Source of the DNA: an uncultured Verrucomicrobiota bacterium
GTDB lineage: Bacteria; Verrucomicrobiota; Verrucomicrobiia; Methylacidiphilales; UBA1321
Direction of reading: 5' to 3'
DNA: 35,646 nucleotides
NCBI GenBank assembly: GCA_903863295.1
Contig: CAIPBM010000010.1
Location: 1-35,646, forward strand
The position numbers and the translations under genes were made by a program. The notes under the pieces were generated by a model. That model ran no database searches. It was not told where the DNA came from and saw only the letters and a program-made list of their open reading frames with translations. Positions 8,443-17,963 of this stretch are shown here, piece by piece (the first letter of the stretch is position 1; every line of letters begins with the position of its first letter).

Positions 8443-8868
8443 CCAGTTTGAACAAAATAAGAGGTGTCCCCGACTCCACGCTGCTCCCAAGTTTGGATGG
8501 GTTGCCAGGGATGGCCACGGGGACGATCAGGCGGCGGGTGGAAGTCCCGCTGGTGACCGAGAAGCTGAAGAATGGCGTCAGCGAGGCTGGGGTAATCCAT
8601 TTGCCGCAAGCGCAGGTCCAGTTCAATCCTCGGGAGATTGGTATCGAGGCCGAGGAGGCGCCGTCGTTCGCGTATGCCCACAATATATCTTCAATGATCG
8701 CGAAGGCCTGCGTGGCGCAGATCCCGGGACCATCGGTGGGGTTTTGTCATCAACGCCGAGGAGACGAGGCATAAATTTGAATGCGCACCCATGGATAAAC
8801 TAACTGATTTGATTGATTCACCTGGAAACGAAACTACATCAACTGGACTAATCAAAGCGAAATAATTT
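8443..8868. other. Gene-poor spacer with possible decayed coding sequence
   Basis: These 426 bases separate two hydrolase genes. The minus strand stays open for about 120 codons in two frames (for example a LADAILQLLGHQRDFH segment), and the plus strand for 111, but none resembles a family I know and none starts with a ribosome site. The motif GAGGTGTCCCCGACTCC near 8460 looks like short dispersed GTGTCCCC sequences often seen beside transposase remnants; that is recall only. The last 90 bases before 8869 are AT-richer and may hold a promoter. Confidence 0.4.
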
Positions 8869-10974
8869 ATGTCTGCTCAACTCATTGAAATCTCGCCATC
8901 CTGCAAGCTGGAGCTAAGCATCGCGGACAACGGCGAATTCCTTGGCCTTGGCCGGGTCACGGTCAAAGGCGTGGAACTGCGCAGCGAAGCGCGGCCGATT
9001 CAACTGCGCTTAGACACACCGGACGGTATCTTCTACTCGCGGCTGGAATTATTGAGAGTGGAACGCGGCGGCGATGGCATGGTGCGCATAGAGCTGCGGG
9101 CCCACGGCGTTCGCTGGACCCGCGGCGAGTACGCTGACGACTACGACCAGCCGACGGTGTGGCTCTCAGACAGCGCCGCGCCTGTGGCGGACGATCTCGC
9201 CCTGATCCTAAAACCCGCCGCGCTGACGCTAGGTTGCAGGAAGTGGCATGGGTTCTCCTACGCCTTCGAATTCCGCAGCGAGGCACGGCAGATCCACCGG
9301 CTGCTGGTTCATGGGACGTGGGAGATCGGCGGCCGGATCACCGGCAACACGGTATTGTCCCAGGGGCAATGCAATATGCCGGTGTATGCGGGCGCGAAGG
9401 AAAGCGTCTTTACTACCGCCTGCCTCAGAACACTGGACCAGTACGGTTCGCCGCAGGGTAACTCCTTCCAACTCGGGCCGCGCGCGGGACTGCTTCAGGG
9501 CTTTGACTTTCAGGTCGCCAAAGAAGGCGTGCTCCTTCAGTACTGGCCGGAGATGGACAGCGTTTCGAGCTTGGTCGAATCGCCTGCGGGAAGTGACCTG
9601 CTGCATGTTGTGGACGAATACCGCTTCCCGCTGGCTGCGGTGGTCACAACTGTGGAGAAGCGCGTCCTTTTTTTTTCCGGTTCCCTCGCCGAGCATGAGG
9701 TCCATGATCTTTGGTGGGAGGCGCGCCGGGAGTGTTATGGTCTAGTCAATAAGCGGTTCAACATCAAGCGCACAGCACCTGCTCCGGAAATGGGGCTGAA
9801 GTACCAGACCCAAGTGGTGGATGGGCGACTGCTGATGAACATTGGTGGCCAGAAGGTGGACAGCACTGAGGTGCCCTACGCTATCGCCGAGCGGATCCTT
9901 CCGGTGCTGGCGGAGCAAGGGATAAAGCGTTTTTTCCCCGAGGTCATGAGCGAGAGCGACGTGACCGAACTGGGGATGCAGCGCAAGCTCGATGAAGGCG
10001 TGCATGGCGAACTGCACTGCTCGAGCGTCTGCAGCACCCATCGCTTTTTCCCATCCGAATTCTGGGGAGGCATCAAGGCGTGGAAAGTCATGGCCGATAA
10101 AGCTCACGCATTGGGCATGGAGATAGGCGCATGGTTCGCTCCTCACCTCTCGCCGCGCTCCCCGATCTTCGCGGAACATCCCGAGTACCGAATGATAAGC
10201 GTTACGGGCTTGCCCAGCGGCGGCGGCTATGGCTTCCACTCTATTGTTGTCGCTGACTGGAATACGGCGATCTCCGACTGGCTGATTGCCGACCTGAAGC
10301 GGTGGAAGGAAGAGGGAGGCTTAGATTATATTTTCACCGACTCCATCTGCAATATGGGGCTGGTGCAAGCCAACTACGGCGCGAAGATGCGCACCAATTT
10401 TGCCGCCCTCGGCCGACTTTACCATCGTATTCAGGCAATCGGTATTCCCTCTCTCTCAGTCGAAGGGCTTTCACCCTGGACCTACAGTCGCTTCGGCATG
10501 GTTGATCCACGTGGCGACTACATGGAGCAGAATCGGGCCGTCGCCGGCCAAAACGATTTCGGCTGGTGGGTTGGACACCAGGAGATGATGGACGGGTTGT
10601 CTTTGTTATGTTGCGCCCGAAAGCGCAGCCCGGAGGAGATGGAGCGCCTGCTTTTCCGGGCCATAGCCGCCGGCGGCTACATGTGCTACGAACACGAGTA
10701 CGGAATTGATCACAAGATATTCCCGTGGTGGAGCCGGCTCAACCATGTCCTCAATCTGGTGCAACCGCACATGCGGACCCGGCGGGTGCTGCCTGATCGC
10801 GCCGGAATCGTCTGGCACGACGGCGACATCCGCACAGTCTGGACCTTCAAGGATGTCATGATGGATGTGCCTGTTGGATTCAAAGTCGAAGTCATTGACG
10901 GCTCAGGCGCGCGCGAACTCGCGGGAACCAACTCCTTAACGCTTCCATCTTGGGGCGTCTACCAAATGAGCTGA
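8869..10974 (+). CDS. Clan GH-D (GH36/GH27-like) glycoside hydrolase-like protein
   Basis: The protein is 701 residues with no signal peptide. Residues 1 to about 300 look like a beta-sandwich, and the rest like a TIM barrel ending in a small beta domain. The segment ADKAHALGMEIGAWFAPHLS is the strand-helix pattern of alpha-galactosidase barrels (usual form GxKFGLW). It is followed by WLIADLKRWKEEGGLDYIFTDS, where Asp491 sits at the place of the nucleophile. In classical members this reads KxD (as in KVDF); here it is FTD, so the lysine is missing. Other conserved-looking parts are SVEGLSPW and the FGWWVGHQEMMDGL region. It probably acts on an alpha-linked sugar inside the cell, together with the neighbouring GH3, GH36-like and GH38 enzymes. 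Exact family is unknown. Confidence 0.65.
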   Translation: MSAQLIEISPSCKLELSIADNGEFLGLGRVTVKGVELRSEARPIQLRLDTPDGIFYSRLELLRVERGGDGMVRIELRAHGVRWTRGEYADDYDQPTVWLSDSAAPVADDLALILKPAALTLGCRKWHGFSYAFEFRSEARQIHRLLVHGTWEIGGRITGNTVLSQGQCNMPVYAGAKESVFTTACLRTLDQYGSPQGNSFQLGPRAGLLQGFDFQVAKEGVLLQYWPEMDSVSSLVESPAGSDLLHVVDEYRFPLAAVVTTVEKRVLFFSGSLAEHEVHDLWWEARRECYGLVNKRFNIKRTAPAPEMGLKYQTQVVDGRLLMNIGGQKVDSTEVPYAIAERILPVLAEQGIKRFFPEVMSESDVTELGMQRKLDEGVHGELHCSSVCSTHRFFPSEFWGGIKAWKVMADKAHALGMEIGAWFAPHLSPRSPIFAEHPEYRMISVTGLPSGGGYGFHSIVVADWNTAISDWLIADLKRWKEEGGLDYIFTDSICNMGLVQANYGAKMRTNFAALGRLYHRIQAIGIPSLSVEGLSPWTYSRFGMVDPRGDYMEQNRAVAGQNDFGWWVGHQEMMDGLSLLCCARKRSPEEMERLLFRAIAAGGYMCYEHEYGIDHKIFPWWSRLNHVLNLVQPHMRTRRVLPDRAGIVWHDGDIRTVWTFKDVMMDVPVGFKVEVIDGSGARELAGTNSLTLPSWGVYQMS

Positions 10975-10988
10975 ATAGAACCGAATAT

Positions 10989-11093
10989 ATGAACCTGAAA
11001 GTTGACCGCTGGATCGGAGTGCGGAACTCGGAAGATACATTGGAGGCGGTGCCTGCCGCCGATCGCCTGAAAAACGGAGAGAGGCAGTCATGA
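10989..11093 (+). CDS. Possible 34-residue leader ORF coupled to the GH3 gene
   Basis: An ATG at 10989 opens a 34-codon frame. It ends in TGA at 11091-11093, overlapping the ATG of the GH3 gene by four bases (ATGA). The product starts MNLKVDRWIGVRN and has no known domain. The exact ATGA overlap in a 115-base gap suggests translational coupling or a remnant of a larger gene. The GH3 gene also has its own GGAGAGAGG ribosome site inside this frame, so the overlap may be chance. Confidence 0.3.
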   Translation: MNLKVDRWIGVRNSEDTLEAVPAADRLKNGERQS

Positions 11094-13387
11094 AGATTTC
11101 AAACCCGAAGACCTATTCCGAAAACAGTCGTTATGTTGACGATTTGCTTGAACGTCTGTCGTTGAGGGAAAAAATTGCGCAACTCCTTTCGGTCGAGGTT
11201 ATGGACTTGACCGAGAACGGAGAACTGAGCGCGGCCAGAATGCAGGCCTTGCTCGCCGACGGCATCGGCCAGATCAGCAAAATTGGCGGTGCCTTGCCCC
11301 AACATTTCCAGCCCGGCCAAGTGTCACGGTTGCACCAGGAAATCCAGGCGTTCCTGGCAACACACACTCGTCATGGCATCCCCGCGCTGGTGCATGAGGA
11401 ATGTCTCTCCGGTTACATGGCCCGGGGAGCGACCTGTTTCCCACAGGCCCTGGCGCTGGCCAGCTCTTGGGATCCAGGTTTGGTGCATGAAATCGCCGAT
11501 ACAATCCGCCAGGATATGTTGGACACTGGTGCGCATCTGGGGTTAGCGCCGGTGCTGGATCTTGGACATGATCCCCGCTGGGGACGGATTGAGGAAACCT
11601 TTGGCGAGGACGCCCATTTGGTCGCGAGCCTCGGCACGGCCTATGTGCGGGGTTTGCAGGGCGATGATTTGCGCCACGGCATCATGGCCACGGCCAAACA
11701 TTTCCTGGGGCACGCGGCTTCGGAGGGTGCCCGCAATCTCTGTTCCGTGCTGCTGTCCCCACGGGAATTGGAGAAGCACCTCTATCCTTTTGAGTGCGCG
11801 ATAAAAGTGGGCAGGGTGCAGTCGGTGATGGTTGCCTACCACGATCTCGACGGCGTTCCCTGTGCCGGCTCGCGGGAGTTGTTGACGGATCTTCTGCGCG
11901 GCAAGCTTGGTTTTGAGGGCATGGTGGTGGCGGATTACGGCGTGGTCCTTCAGTTGCTTACCAACCATCGTGTCGCCGCCGACAAGGAAGAGGCGGCGCG
12001 CCTCGCAGTAACAGCCGGTCTGGACATCGAACTCCCCAAAGGCGACTGCTATCTTACCCTCGAATCCGCCGTCGCTTCCGGTCGCCTACCAGTCGAGGTG
12101 ATTGACCTGGCAGCGCGGCGGACACTCACGGCCAAGGCGCGGCTGGGGCTGCTGACAGGGGATCGTCGCAAGCCCGTCTCTGAGCCCCGTGTTCTCGATA
12201 CTGACGAGCGCCGCCGCCTCGCGCACCGGGCTGCACTTGAATCCATCGTCCTGCTTAAAAACAACGGCATCCTGCCATTGCGCCAACCCGGCAAGCTTCT
12301 GCTCACAGGGCCGAACGCGGACGACAAGCACGCCCTGCTTGGTAATTACTCCATGACCTCGCTGTCCGCCTTCTTCTTAAAAACCACTCCCGGCTGGAAC
12401 GAGTTGCGGGTGCCGACCGTGCGCGATGCGTTGCGACAGGCGCTCCCGCAGGCAATTGGGCTCGAGTTCGTCCAAGGGTGTGACCGTGAAAGCGAGCGGC
12501 GCGACGGGTTCTCGGCGGCGGTGAAACAAGCCCGGCGCAGCGAGGTCATCCTGGCCGTCATGGGCGAGGATTCCATCAGTATAAGCGGTGAAGGACGTGA
12601 TCGGGCGGAGATCCGGTTGCCGGGGGTCCAGGAGGAGTTGATCCAGGCGCTTGCCGCCGCGGGCAAGCCGTTGGTTCTCATCCTGCTCAACGGACGACCG
12701 CTTGATCTTGGGAAGATTGAATCCCTATGCGATGCGATTGTCGAAGCCTGGTATCCGGGTGAGGAGGGCGCCGCCGCGCTGGTGGATATCCTGCTTGGCA
12801 CCGCAAATCCTTCCGGCAAGCTTGCTGTGAACTACCTCAAGGAGGCAGGCCAAGCGCCGCTTCTTTACGCGGGACGTTCACAGGGACGCGAGGGGCTCAA
12901 CAACGCTTGGTGTCGCGGGGGGGCTCCGGTGCCGCTATACCCCTTCGGGCACGGATTGAGTTTCACCACTTTCGACTACAGCGACCTGCAAGTGGTGATC
13001 CACGGAAGTGGTGTCAACCAAGAGGTCGAAGTCTCTTGCGTGATCCGCAACAGTGGTGCCATGGCCGGAACGGAGGTAGTGCAACTGTATATCCGAGACG
13101 AAGTGGCATCGGTTGCTCCCCGGATAAAAATGCTCAAAAATTTTGGACGGCTTAGTCTCGAGCCGGGCGATTCGAAAAGGGCGACATTCCAGACCCCAAC
13201 GGAATTACTGGCGTTCCCCGGTCGAGATCTGCGGTTGGTGGTGGAAGCGGGAGATTACACCGTGCAGGTCGGCGCATCGTCGGCGGATATCCGGCTGACG
13301 GGAACGTTTTCTTTGGCCGAAAACCGGCAGTTTACTTCGCGAAAGCATTTTTTTGGCTCGTTTGAAGTAGGAGAAATTGATCTATGA
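11090..13387 (+). CDS. GH3 family beta-glycosidase
   Basis: The 765-residue protein has the complete GH3 plan: barrel domain (about 20-370), alpha/beta sandwich (about 385-600) and C-terminal fibronectin III-like domain (about 650-755). Seen motifs are LVHEECLSG, LAPVLDLGHDPRWGRIEETFGED, MATAKHFLGH and GFEGMVVADYG with the nucleophile Asp282 (the usual next residue is Trp; here it is Tyr). SISGEGRDR carries the likely acid/base Glu501, followed by YPFGHGLSFTTF. It removes terminal beta-linked glucose or xylose; the exact sugar cannot be read from sequence. No signal peptide is seen, so it is likely cytoplasmic. The ATG is preceded by GGAGAGAGG, one of the few clear ribosome sites here. The next gene starts 9 bases after its stop. 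Confidence 0.9.
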   Translation: MKISNPKTYSENSRYVDDLLERLSLREKIAQLLSVEVMDLTENGELSAARMQALLADGIGQISKIGGALPQHFQPGQVSRLHQEIQAFLATHTRHGIPALVHEECLSGYMARGATCFPQALALASSWDPGLVHEIADTIRQDMLDTGAHLGLAPVLDLGHDPRWGRIEETFGEDAHLVASLGTAYVRGLQGDDLRHGIMATAKHFLGHAASEGARNLCSVLLSPRELEKHLYPFECAIKVGRVQSVMVAYHDLDGVPCAGSRELLTDLLRGKLGFEGMVVADYGVVLQLLTNHRVAADKEEAARLAVTAGLDIELPKGDCYLTLESAVASGRLPVEVIDLAARRTLTAKARLGLLTGDRRKPVSEPRVLDTDERRRLAHRAALESIVLLKNNGILPLRQPGKLLLTGPNADDKHALLGNYSMTSLSAFFLKTTPGWNELRVPTVRDALRQALPQAIGLEFVQGCDRESERRDGFSAAVKQARRSEVILAVMGEDSISISGEGRDRAEIRLPGVQEELIQALAAAGKPLVLILLNGRPLDLGKIESLCDAIVEAWYPGEEGAAALVDILLGTANPSGKLAVNYLKEAGQAPLLYAGRSQGREGLNNAWCRGGAPVPLYPFGHGLSFTTFDYSDLQVVIHGSGVNQEVEVSCVIRNSGAMAGTEVVQLYIRDEVASVAPRIKMLKNFGRLSLEPGDSKRATFQTPTELLAFPGRDLRLVVEAGDYTVQVGASSADIRLTGTFSLAENRQFTSRKHFFGSFEVGEIDL

Positions 13388-13396
13388 GAAACATTC

Positions 13397-15217
13397 ATGA
13401 TTAAGACCATTTCGTTACGCGGTTCGCTCTTGAGTGCCCAGGGGATAACGAGTGACATTTCGCCGGACATTCTCGAAACTGAATCCCATATTTATGAAAT
13501 TGCGGTCGATGTGCCACCGGATACGGTTGCCTTAGAGTTGGGCGCCCGCGTGCCGCTGCGGGATCTGCATCAAATCTTTGTCACTCCCCTGATCGAGGGG
13601 GTCGGGCAGAAGACATGGGTTAACCTTCCATGGAATCTTGAGGAGGAAGTCTCTTCACACCACGGCATGCCGGTGATCATTGGCCGCAGCCGTCATGGTC
13701 GGAATCGCTTCCTGATGGGTGCATTGGATCAGGATGCGGAAGCGAAGATATCATTCCAACTCGAATATCCCGACGAGGAAAGGCCGGTCATGGGAGATGG
13801 AATTTTCGGATATAAACGTCGCTTTGCCGCGCCTCCGCCAGCCCGTCTTACCTTCCGGCTGTCCCTGCGCGACGAGGCTTGGGATGAGGAGCTCTCAAAT
13901 TATGCGGACTGGGTTGCCGCACGGACTTGCTTGCCGCCGATGGCGATGTCGGAGGCTTCAATGGAGCCGGTTTGGTGCTCATGGTATCTCCGCCTTGAAA
14001 AAACGACAGCCGCTGACATTTCCGAACAACTTCCCCTATTGAAGGAGCTTGGTTTCGGGACGGTTATAATTGATGGATCCTGGTGCAGATCCGACGGGAA
14101 GCAGATCATCCCGCATGTTGTCGGGTTTTGGGAGGTGGATACCGCGAAGTTTCCGTCGCTGAAGGCGTTGGTCGAGGAGATACATTCCTACGGAATCAAG
14201 GCCATGCTCTGGGTGGCGCCGTTCTGGATCGGGGCGGAGTGCCCGGTCAGGGAACGGTTCCAGCATCTTCTCGGAAAGGTAGGAGGGGTTGAGCAAAATA
14301 GTCTAGACCCGCGCCTGCCGGAGACCAGATTATATTTGCTAGGGCTGGCTGCGCGGTTGATGCGAGACTTCGGACTCGACGGTCTTAAAGTGGACTTTGT
14401 CGATGCCGCTCCGCATTTTGCCATAAATTCTCCACGGCTTGATACCCGCCTAGGTGTTACCTATGAAACCGGGAGTGTCTCGAAAGCCATGTTGGATTGT
14501 CTGGCAGCCATTGAGGAGGGGGTACGCTCGATCAAGAGCGATGCGCTCATCGAATATCGTCAGAACTACGCCAATCTAGCTACACGTCCCTATGCTACCT
14601 CTTTCCGCGCTCAGGATTCACCTTTCGACCCGGACCACATACGCAAACTGGTTTGCCTCTTGAAAATGACCTGCCCGCAGTCCGTGATTCATGCCGATCC
14701 GGCGATGTGGCATGCCTCGGAGACGCCGGAAAACGTCTCCATCTTTATGGCCTCAATTTGCCTCTTTTCTACACCCATGTTCTCCTCGGATTTCCTGAAC
14801 ATGCGGGCCGACCATCTTGAAGTGGTTCGGCAGTGGCTGGAATTTACCCGCCGCCAGATCGCGTCTATTCAGAAGGGCAGGATCAGCCTGATCGCTCACG
14901 ATGAGCATTTTACTTCAGTGATCAACGTCGGGGAGGCGGCAGCCTATACAGGGTTTTTCGGAGTATTCCCTCCTCGTCCGGAGGAATTTCCGATAGAAGC
15001 GCTGGCGAAACCATTGTTCGTGTTCAACGGCACCACTGTCGCGGAGGTGCGATTGCAAATCCCAACCGGTCAAAAATATCGTGCACGGATATGTGATTGG
15101 CGCGGGAAGGTTGTTGGCGAAGAGATTGCGCGGGGGGGGCTATTTATTCTGGCTATTCCGGTTGGAGGGCACGCGTGGATAAAACCGCATGAACAGGAGG
15201 GAGAGGAGCATTTATAA
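13397..15217 (+). CDS. GH36-like alpha-galactosidase
   Basis: The protein is 606 residues. A beta-sandwich (about 1-180) leads into a TIM barrel that opens with PVWCSWYLRLEKTTA, close to the CSWY motif of GH36. The barrel has GFGTVIIDGSWCR, then IKAMLWVAPFW and FGLDGLKVDFVDAAP with the canonical KxD nucleophile Asp333. The candidate acid/base is Asp407 in SFRAQDSPFD. A short C-terminal beta domain follows. The family hydrolyses alpha-galactosides such as raffinose-type or galactomannan side chains; substrate here is inferred. No signal peptide is seen. The last base of its TAA stop is the first base of the next ATG (TAATG), so it is co-transcribed with the GH38 gene. Confidence 0.8.
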   Translation: MIKTISLRGSLLSAQGITSDISPDILETESHIYEIAVDVPPDTVALELGARVPLRDLHQIFVTPLIEGVGQKTWVNLPWNLEEEVSSHHGMPVIIGRSRHGRNRFLMGALDQDAEAKISFQLEYPDEERPVMGDGIFGYKRRFAAPPPARLTFRLSLRDEAWDEELSNYADWVAARTCLPPMAMSEASMEPVWCSWYLRLEKTTAADISEQLPLLKELGFGTVIIDGSWCRSDGKQIIPHVVGFWEVDTAKFPSLKALVEEIHSYGIKAMLWVAPFWIGAECPVRERFQHLLGKVGGVEQNSLDPRLPETRLYLLGLAARLMRDFGLDGLKVDFVDAAPHFAINSPRLDTRLGVTYETGSVSKAMLDCLAAIEEGVRSIKSDALIEYRQNYANLATRPYATSFRAQDSPFDPDHIRKLVCLLKMTCPQSVIHADPAMWHASETPENVSIFMASICLFSTPMFSSDFLNMRADHLEVVRQWLEFTRRQIASIQKGRISLIAHDEHFTSVINVGEAAAYTGFFGVFPPRPEEFPIEALAKPLFVFNGTTVAEVRLQIPTGQKYRARICDWRGKVVGEEIARGGLFILAIPVGGHAWIKPHEQEGEEHL

Positions 15218-17886
15218 TGAGGACCGTTTACATTTACTTCTCCAATCACTTCGATCTCGTCTGGCGCCGCTGCTGGGATAGAGAGTATGACTACGGGGGC
15301 GGCCGATATACGAGTTACCGCCGCATAGAAGAGCTTTGTCTCCTGCGCAACATCAAGCTGGCCACACAAGGCGATGGCGCTTACATGGTGGAACAGGCGC
15401 TTACCCTGCGAGCCTTCTTGGAAACCCATCCGGAAATGTTGCCGCAGATCAAGAGCCTCTATGAAAAGGGACTCTTCGAGATGTGTGGCGCCGGGGAAGC
15501 TATCATCGACGTCAACATGTGCTCCGGTGAAACTTTGTGTCGCAACTTGGCCTCCGGGGTGCGCTATTGCGGTGATGTGCTCGGCATGCCGCCGATGCTG
15601 GCGAATCACGGCGACGGCTTCGGCTCATCCGCTCAATTCCCCCAGGTGATCCGCGGTTGCGGTCTGCCGGGAATCCAAGGAATGTCCTACTCCTGCCCGG
15701 ATAATCAGTACTGGCGTGGTCTGGACGGTTCCACCATACTCGTATGGCCGGGGTGTCCTGGCCGCGGTTATTTCTACGATCATTGCTACCACGAGCCGTG
15801 CCGGGTCTGCCGCAACCTTAATCCGGCACCATGTCCGGCCTGTCAGGGCACCGGCCTCGATCTGCCGCAGAACTTCTACCCGCCCTTCGAACCGGTAGCA
15901 GCTGATCAATTCAGCCACAACATAGCGGTTTACAATGTCTGCTCGGAGGAGATGCTGCCGCCGGATCGATTTACGGAGCATTTCAGCCGCTGGGAGGCTG
16001 CGGCGAAGGATGTAACGTACCGGTGGGGTACCCCGCGACACGCCGCGAGCCTCTGGCAACCGCTGGCCCTTGCGGTGGACAGCGCGCCCACTAATAAACT
16101 CTCCTCGCGGATCGAAAATAATCCGGTGCTTACCGGCTGCCTGGTCAGCCGCATCCGCATCAAGCAACTCGCCCGACAGCTAGAAGCCGAATTTTACGGC
16201 TGGGAAAAGGCCGTGATGCTCAGCCGCAACGCCGGGGCAAGGCTGGATCGCAAGCGCTGGGAGCAGCTCTTCCTGGAACTGCCTCTGGCCTTCTTCCACG
16301 ACGCCGTCACCGGTACGCACAACGACGAGGCCTATCAGGAATTGATAGACCGAATGTCCGGCTGTATCGCCGGGATTCGCGCCGCAGCCCGGGATGCCCT
16401 TGGTGTCGCTGACGATTCGAAAGGCCGCCTCGCGCCCGGAAGCAGGATCACTGCCTTTTCGCCGCACGCGGCGGCTCTTCCGAGCCGCGCCTGCTTGCCG
16501 CCTGTGGACTGGCGCACGGCACCGTCACTGGTCGCTGTGGACGAGCGTGGCGAGCGACATCCGGTGATCATGCCACTGCATGAGCTTGCGCCCGTGCTGC
16601 CCTCGCATCCTAGCCGATTAATCAATGCGGTTGGCAGCGACGCCCGCACCCGGCCGGAAACCGTCGTTCCCCGGATCGAAATCGCGGCAATGCGACCGTT
16701 GGCCTGGACCCGGCTGCAGCTGGCAGAGGCGGCCCCGCCGCTATCGCTAGTGGGGCGGACGCTGCGCAACGAATTCATGGAAGTGGACTTGGGCGATAAC
16801 GGTGTGGCCGAGGTGCGAGAAGCGACTACCGGCGTTCATGTGAAGGCCGATCAATGGTCAATTGGCGAACTTATGATCGAAGAAGACGAAGGTGATCCCT
16901 GGGACACACGCAAACCGATGGCCTTTCGCAAAGGACTGGCCGAGTTCACCCATTTTCGCGGCGCGAGCCGGTTTGATGGTTATCAGGAGGCGTGGTATAG
17001 CGGACGCTACGAGCCTAACCTCCGCTTCGGTCGTGAGGAGGATCCGAAGGTATTCGGTCTGGAATGGCTGGTGACTGTCCGGCTTCTTGACGGTGTCCGC
17101 CGCGTCGATTTCAACTTCGAGATCTTTTGGAAATCTGCAGACCGGCGGATCCGGGTCGCCTTCCCGGCTCAGGCTCCATCGGACACCGGCTTCTACTCGA
17201 TACCCGCTGGCTGGCTCAAGCGCGACCGCTACGAACAGACCGAGACTTGCCTCTGGAGTCCCAATGGCGACTGGCCGGCGCTGCATTTCGTCGCCACCGA
17301 GGCCAATCAGAGCGGTCGTGGCTGGGCAGTGGTAAATCATGGCACGCCGTCGGCGCGAATCGAGGACGGCGCCATTCTTATCTCTGTGCTGCGCTCACCT
17401 GGCTTCGGCCACTGTTTGGAGCGTTATGGCCAGACCTATCCTATGCCCACCAGCGGCACTCGGGACGGCGGCTGGCACCAGTTCGAGTTCCAACTTCTGT
17501 CCCACGGCGGGGAGGCGAAGCTGCCCGAGTTGGCGCTCCAGGCCGCGGCCTTAAATCAACCCTCCCCCTGTGTGCTCGGGGATTCCGTGGTTACGCCTGC
17601 GGATTTGGGCCTGTACATGGAAGGGGCGGATGTCGAACTGCAGTCCGCCAAGCCCTGTTTCAGCTCGGATTGCAAAGACGCGGTTGTCTTGCGCTTGGTG
17701 AACCACGCGGCTGAAGAGAGAAAGGCCACGTTGCGCTTGCCGGAGGATGGTGGCTGTACCGCGCTAGAATGCGATATGTGCGAAACTCCTGGAAAGCCCA
17801 TGGCCGCGTCAGATAACCGTCTTAAGATGACGCTACGACCGTTTGAAATCAAGAGTCTAATTATCAAAATGAAAAGAGAAACGTAA
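15217..17886 (+). CDS. GH38 family alpha-mannosidase
   Basis: The protein is 889 residues. The N-terminal catalytic domain shows SNHFDLVW (zinc ligands His11 and Asp13), GAGEAIIDVNM, NHGDGFGSSAQ (Asp133 at the nucleophile position) and FFHDAVTGTHNDEAY (His361, Asp362; usual HHDAxTGT), followed by a long C-terminal beta region. GH38 enzymes are retaining alpha-mannosidases that use zinc; here one would expect release of mannose in the cytoplasm, as there is no signal peptide. An unusual cysteine-rich insert at about residues 190-212 contains HEPCRVCRN and CPACQGTG, like the zinc-binding repeats of DnaJ. It ends a run of co-directional hydrolase genes and overlaps the GH36-like gene by one base. 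Confidence 0.88.
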   Translation: MRTVYIYFSNHFDLVWRRCWDREYDYGGGRYTSYRRIEELCLLRNIKLATQGDGAYMVEQALTLRAFLETHPEMLPQIKSLYEKGLFEMCGAGEAIIDVNMCSGETLCRNLASGVRYCGDVLGMPPMLANHGDGFGSSAQFPQVIRGCGLPGIQGMSYSCPDNQYWRGLDGSTILVWPGCPGRGYFYDHCYHEPCRVCRNLNPAPCPACQGTGLDLPQNFYPPFEPVAADQFSHNIAVYNVCSEEMLPPDRFTEHFSRWEAAAKDVTYRWGTPRHAASLWQPLALAVDSAPTNKLSSRIENNPVLTGCLVSRIRIKQLARQLEAEFYGWEKAVMLSRNAGARLDRKRWEQLFLELPLAFFHDAVTGTHNDEAYQELIDRMSGCIAGIRAAARDALGVADDSKGRLAPGSRITAFSPHAAALPSRACLPPVDWRTAPSLVAVDERGERHPVIMPLHELAPVLPSHPSRLINAVGSDARTRPETVVPRIEIAAMRPLAWTRLQLAEAAPPLSLVGRTLRNEFMEVDLGDNGVAEVREATTGVHVKADQWSIGELMIEEDEGDPWDTRKPMAFRKGLAEFTHFRGASRFDGYQEAWYSGRYEPNLRFGREEDPKVFGLEWLVTVRLLDGVRRVDFNFEIFWKSADRRIRVAFPAQAPSDTGFYSIPAGWLKRDRYEQTETCLWSPNGDWPALHFVATEANQSGRGWAVVNHGTPSARIEDGAILISVLRSPGFGHCLERYGQTYPMPTSGTRDGGWHQFEFQLLSHGGEAKLPELALQAAALNQPSPCVLGDSVVTPADLGLYMEGADVELQSAKPCFSSDCKDAVVLRLVNHAAEERKATLRLPEDGGCTALECDMCETPGKPMAASDNRLKMTLRPFEIKSLIIKMKRET

Positions 17887-17934
17887 AAAAACATCATTCG
17901 GAGTGTGTGGATCGACTTATCCTTTTAATTTCGT

Positions 17935-17963
17935 TTGACAGTTCGGGGTCTCCGCGTTATCAA
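17935..17963 (+). promoter_or_regulatory. Candidate sigma-70-type promoter before the PEP-CTERM gene
   Basis: A perfect TTGACA (17935-17940) is followed after 17 bases by TATCAA (17958-17963). The surrounding 250 bases carry no gene and are AT-rich. A second TTGACT occurs at 17996. The transcript would have a leader of about 170 bases before the ATG at 18141. Confidence 0.35.

Noticed and set aside
13384..13404. ATG at 13384 as start of the GH36-like gene
   Set aside because: That frame meets a stop after six codons; the ATG at 13397 opens the long frame.
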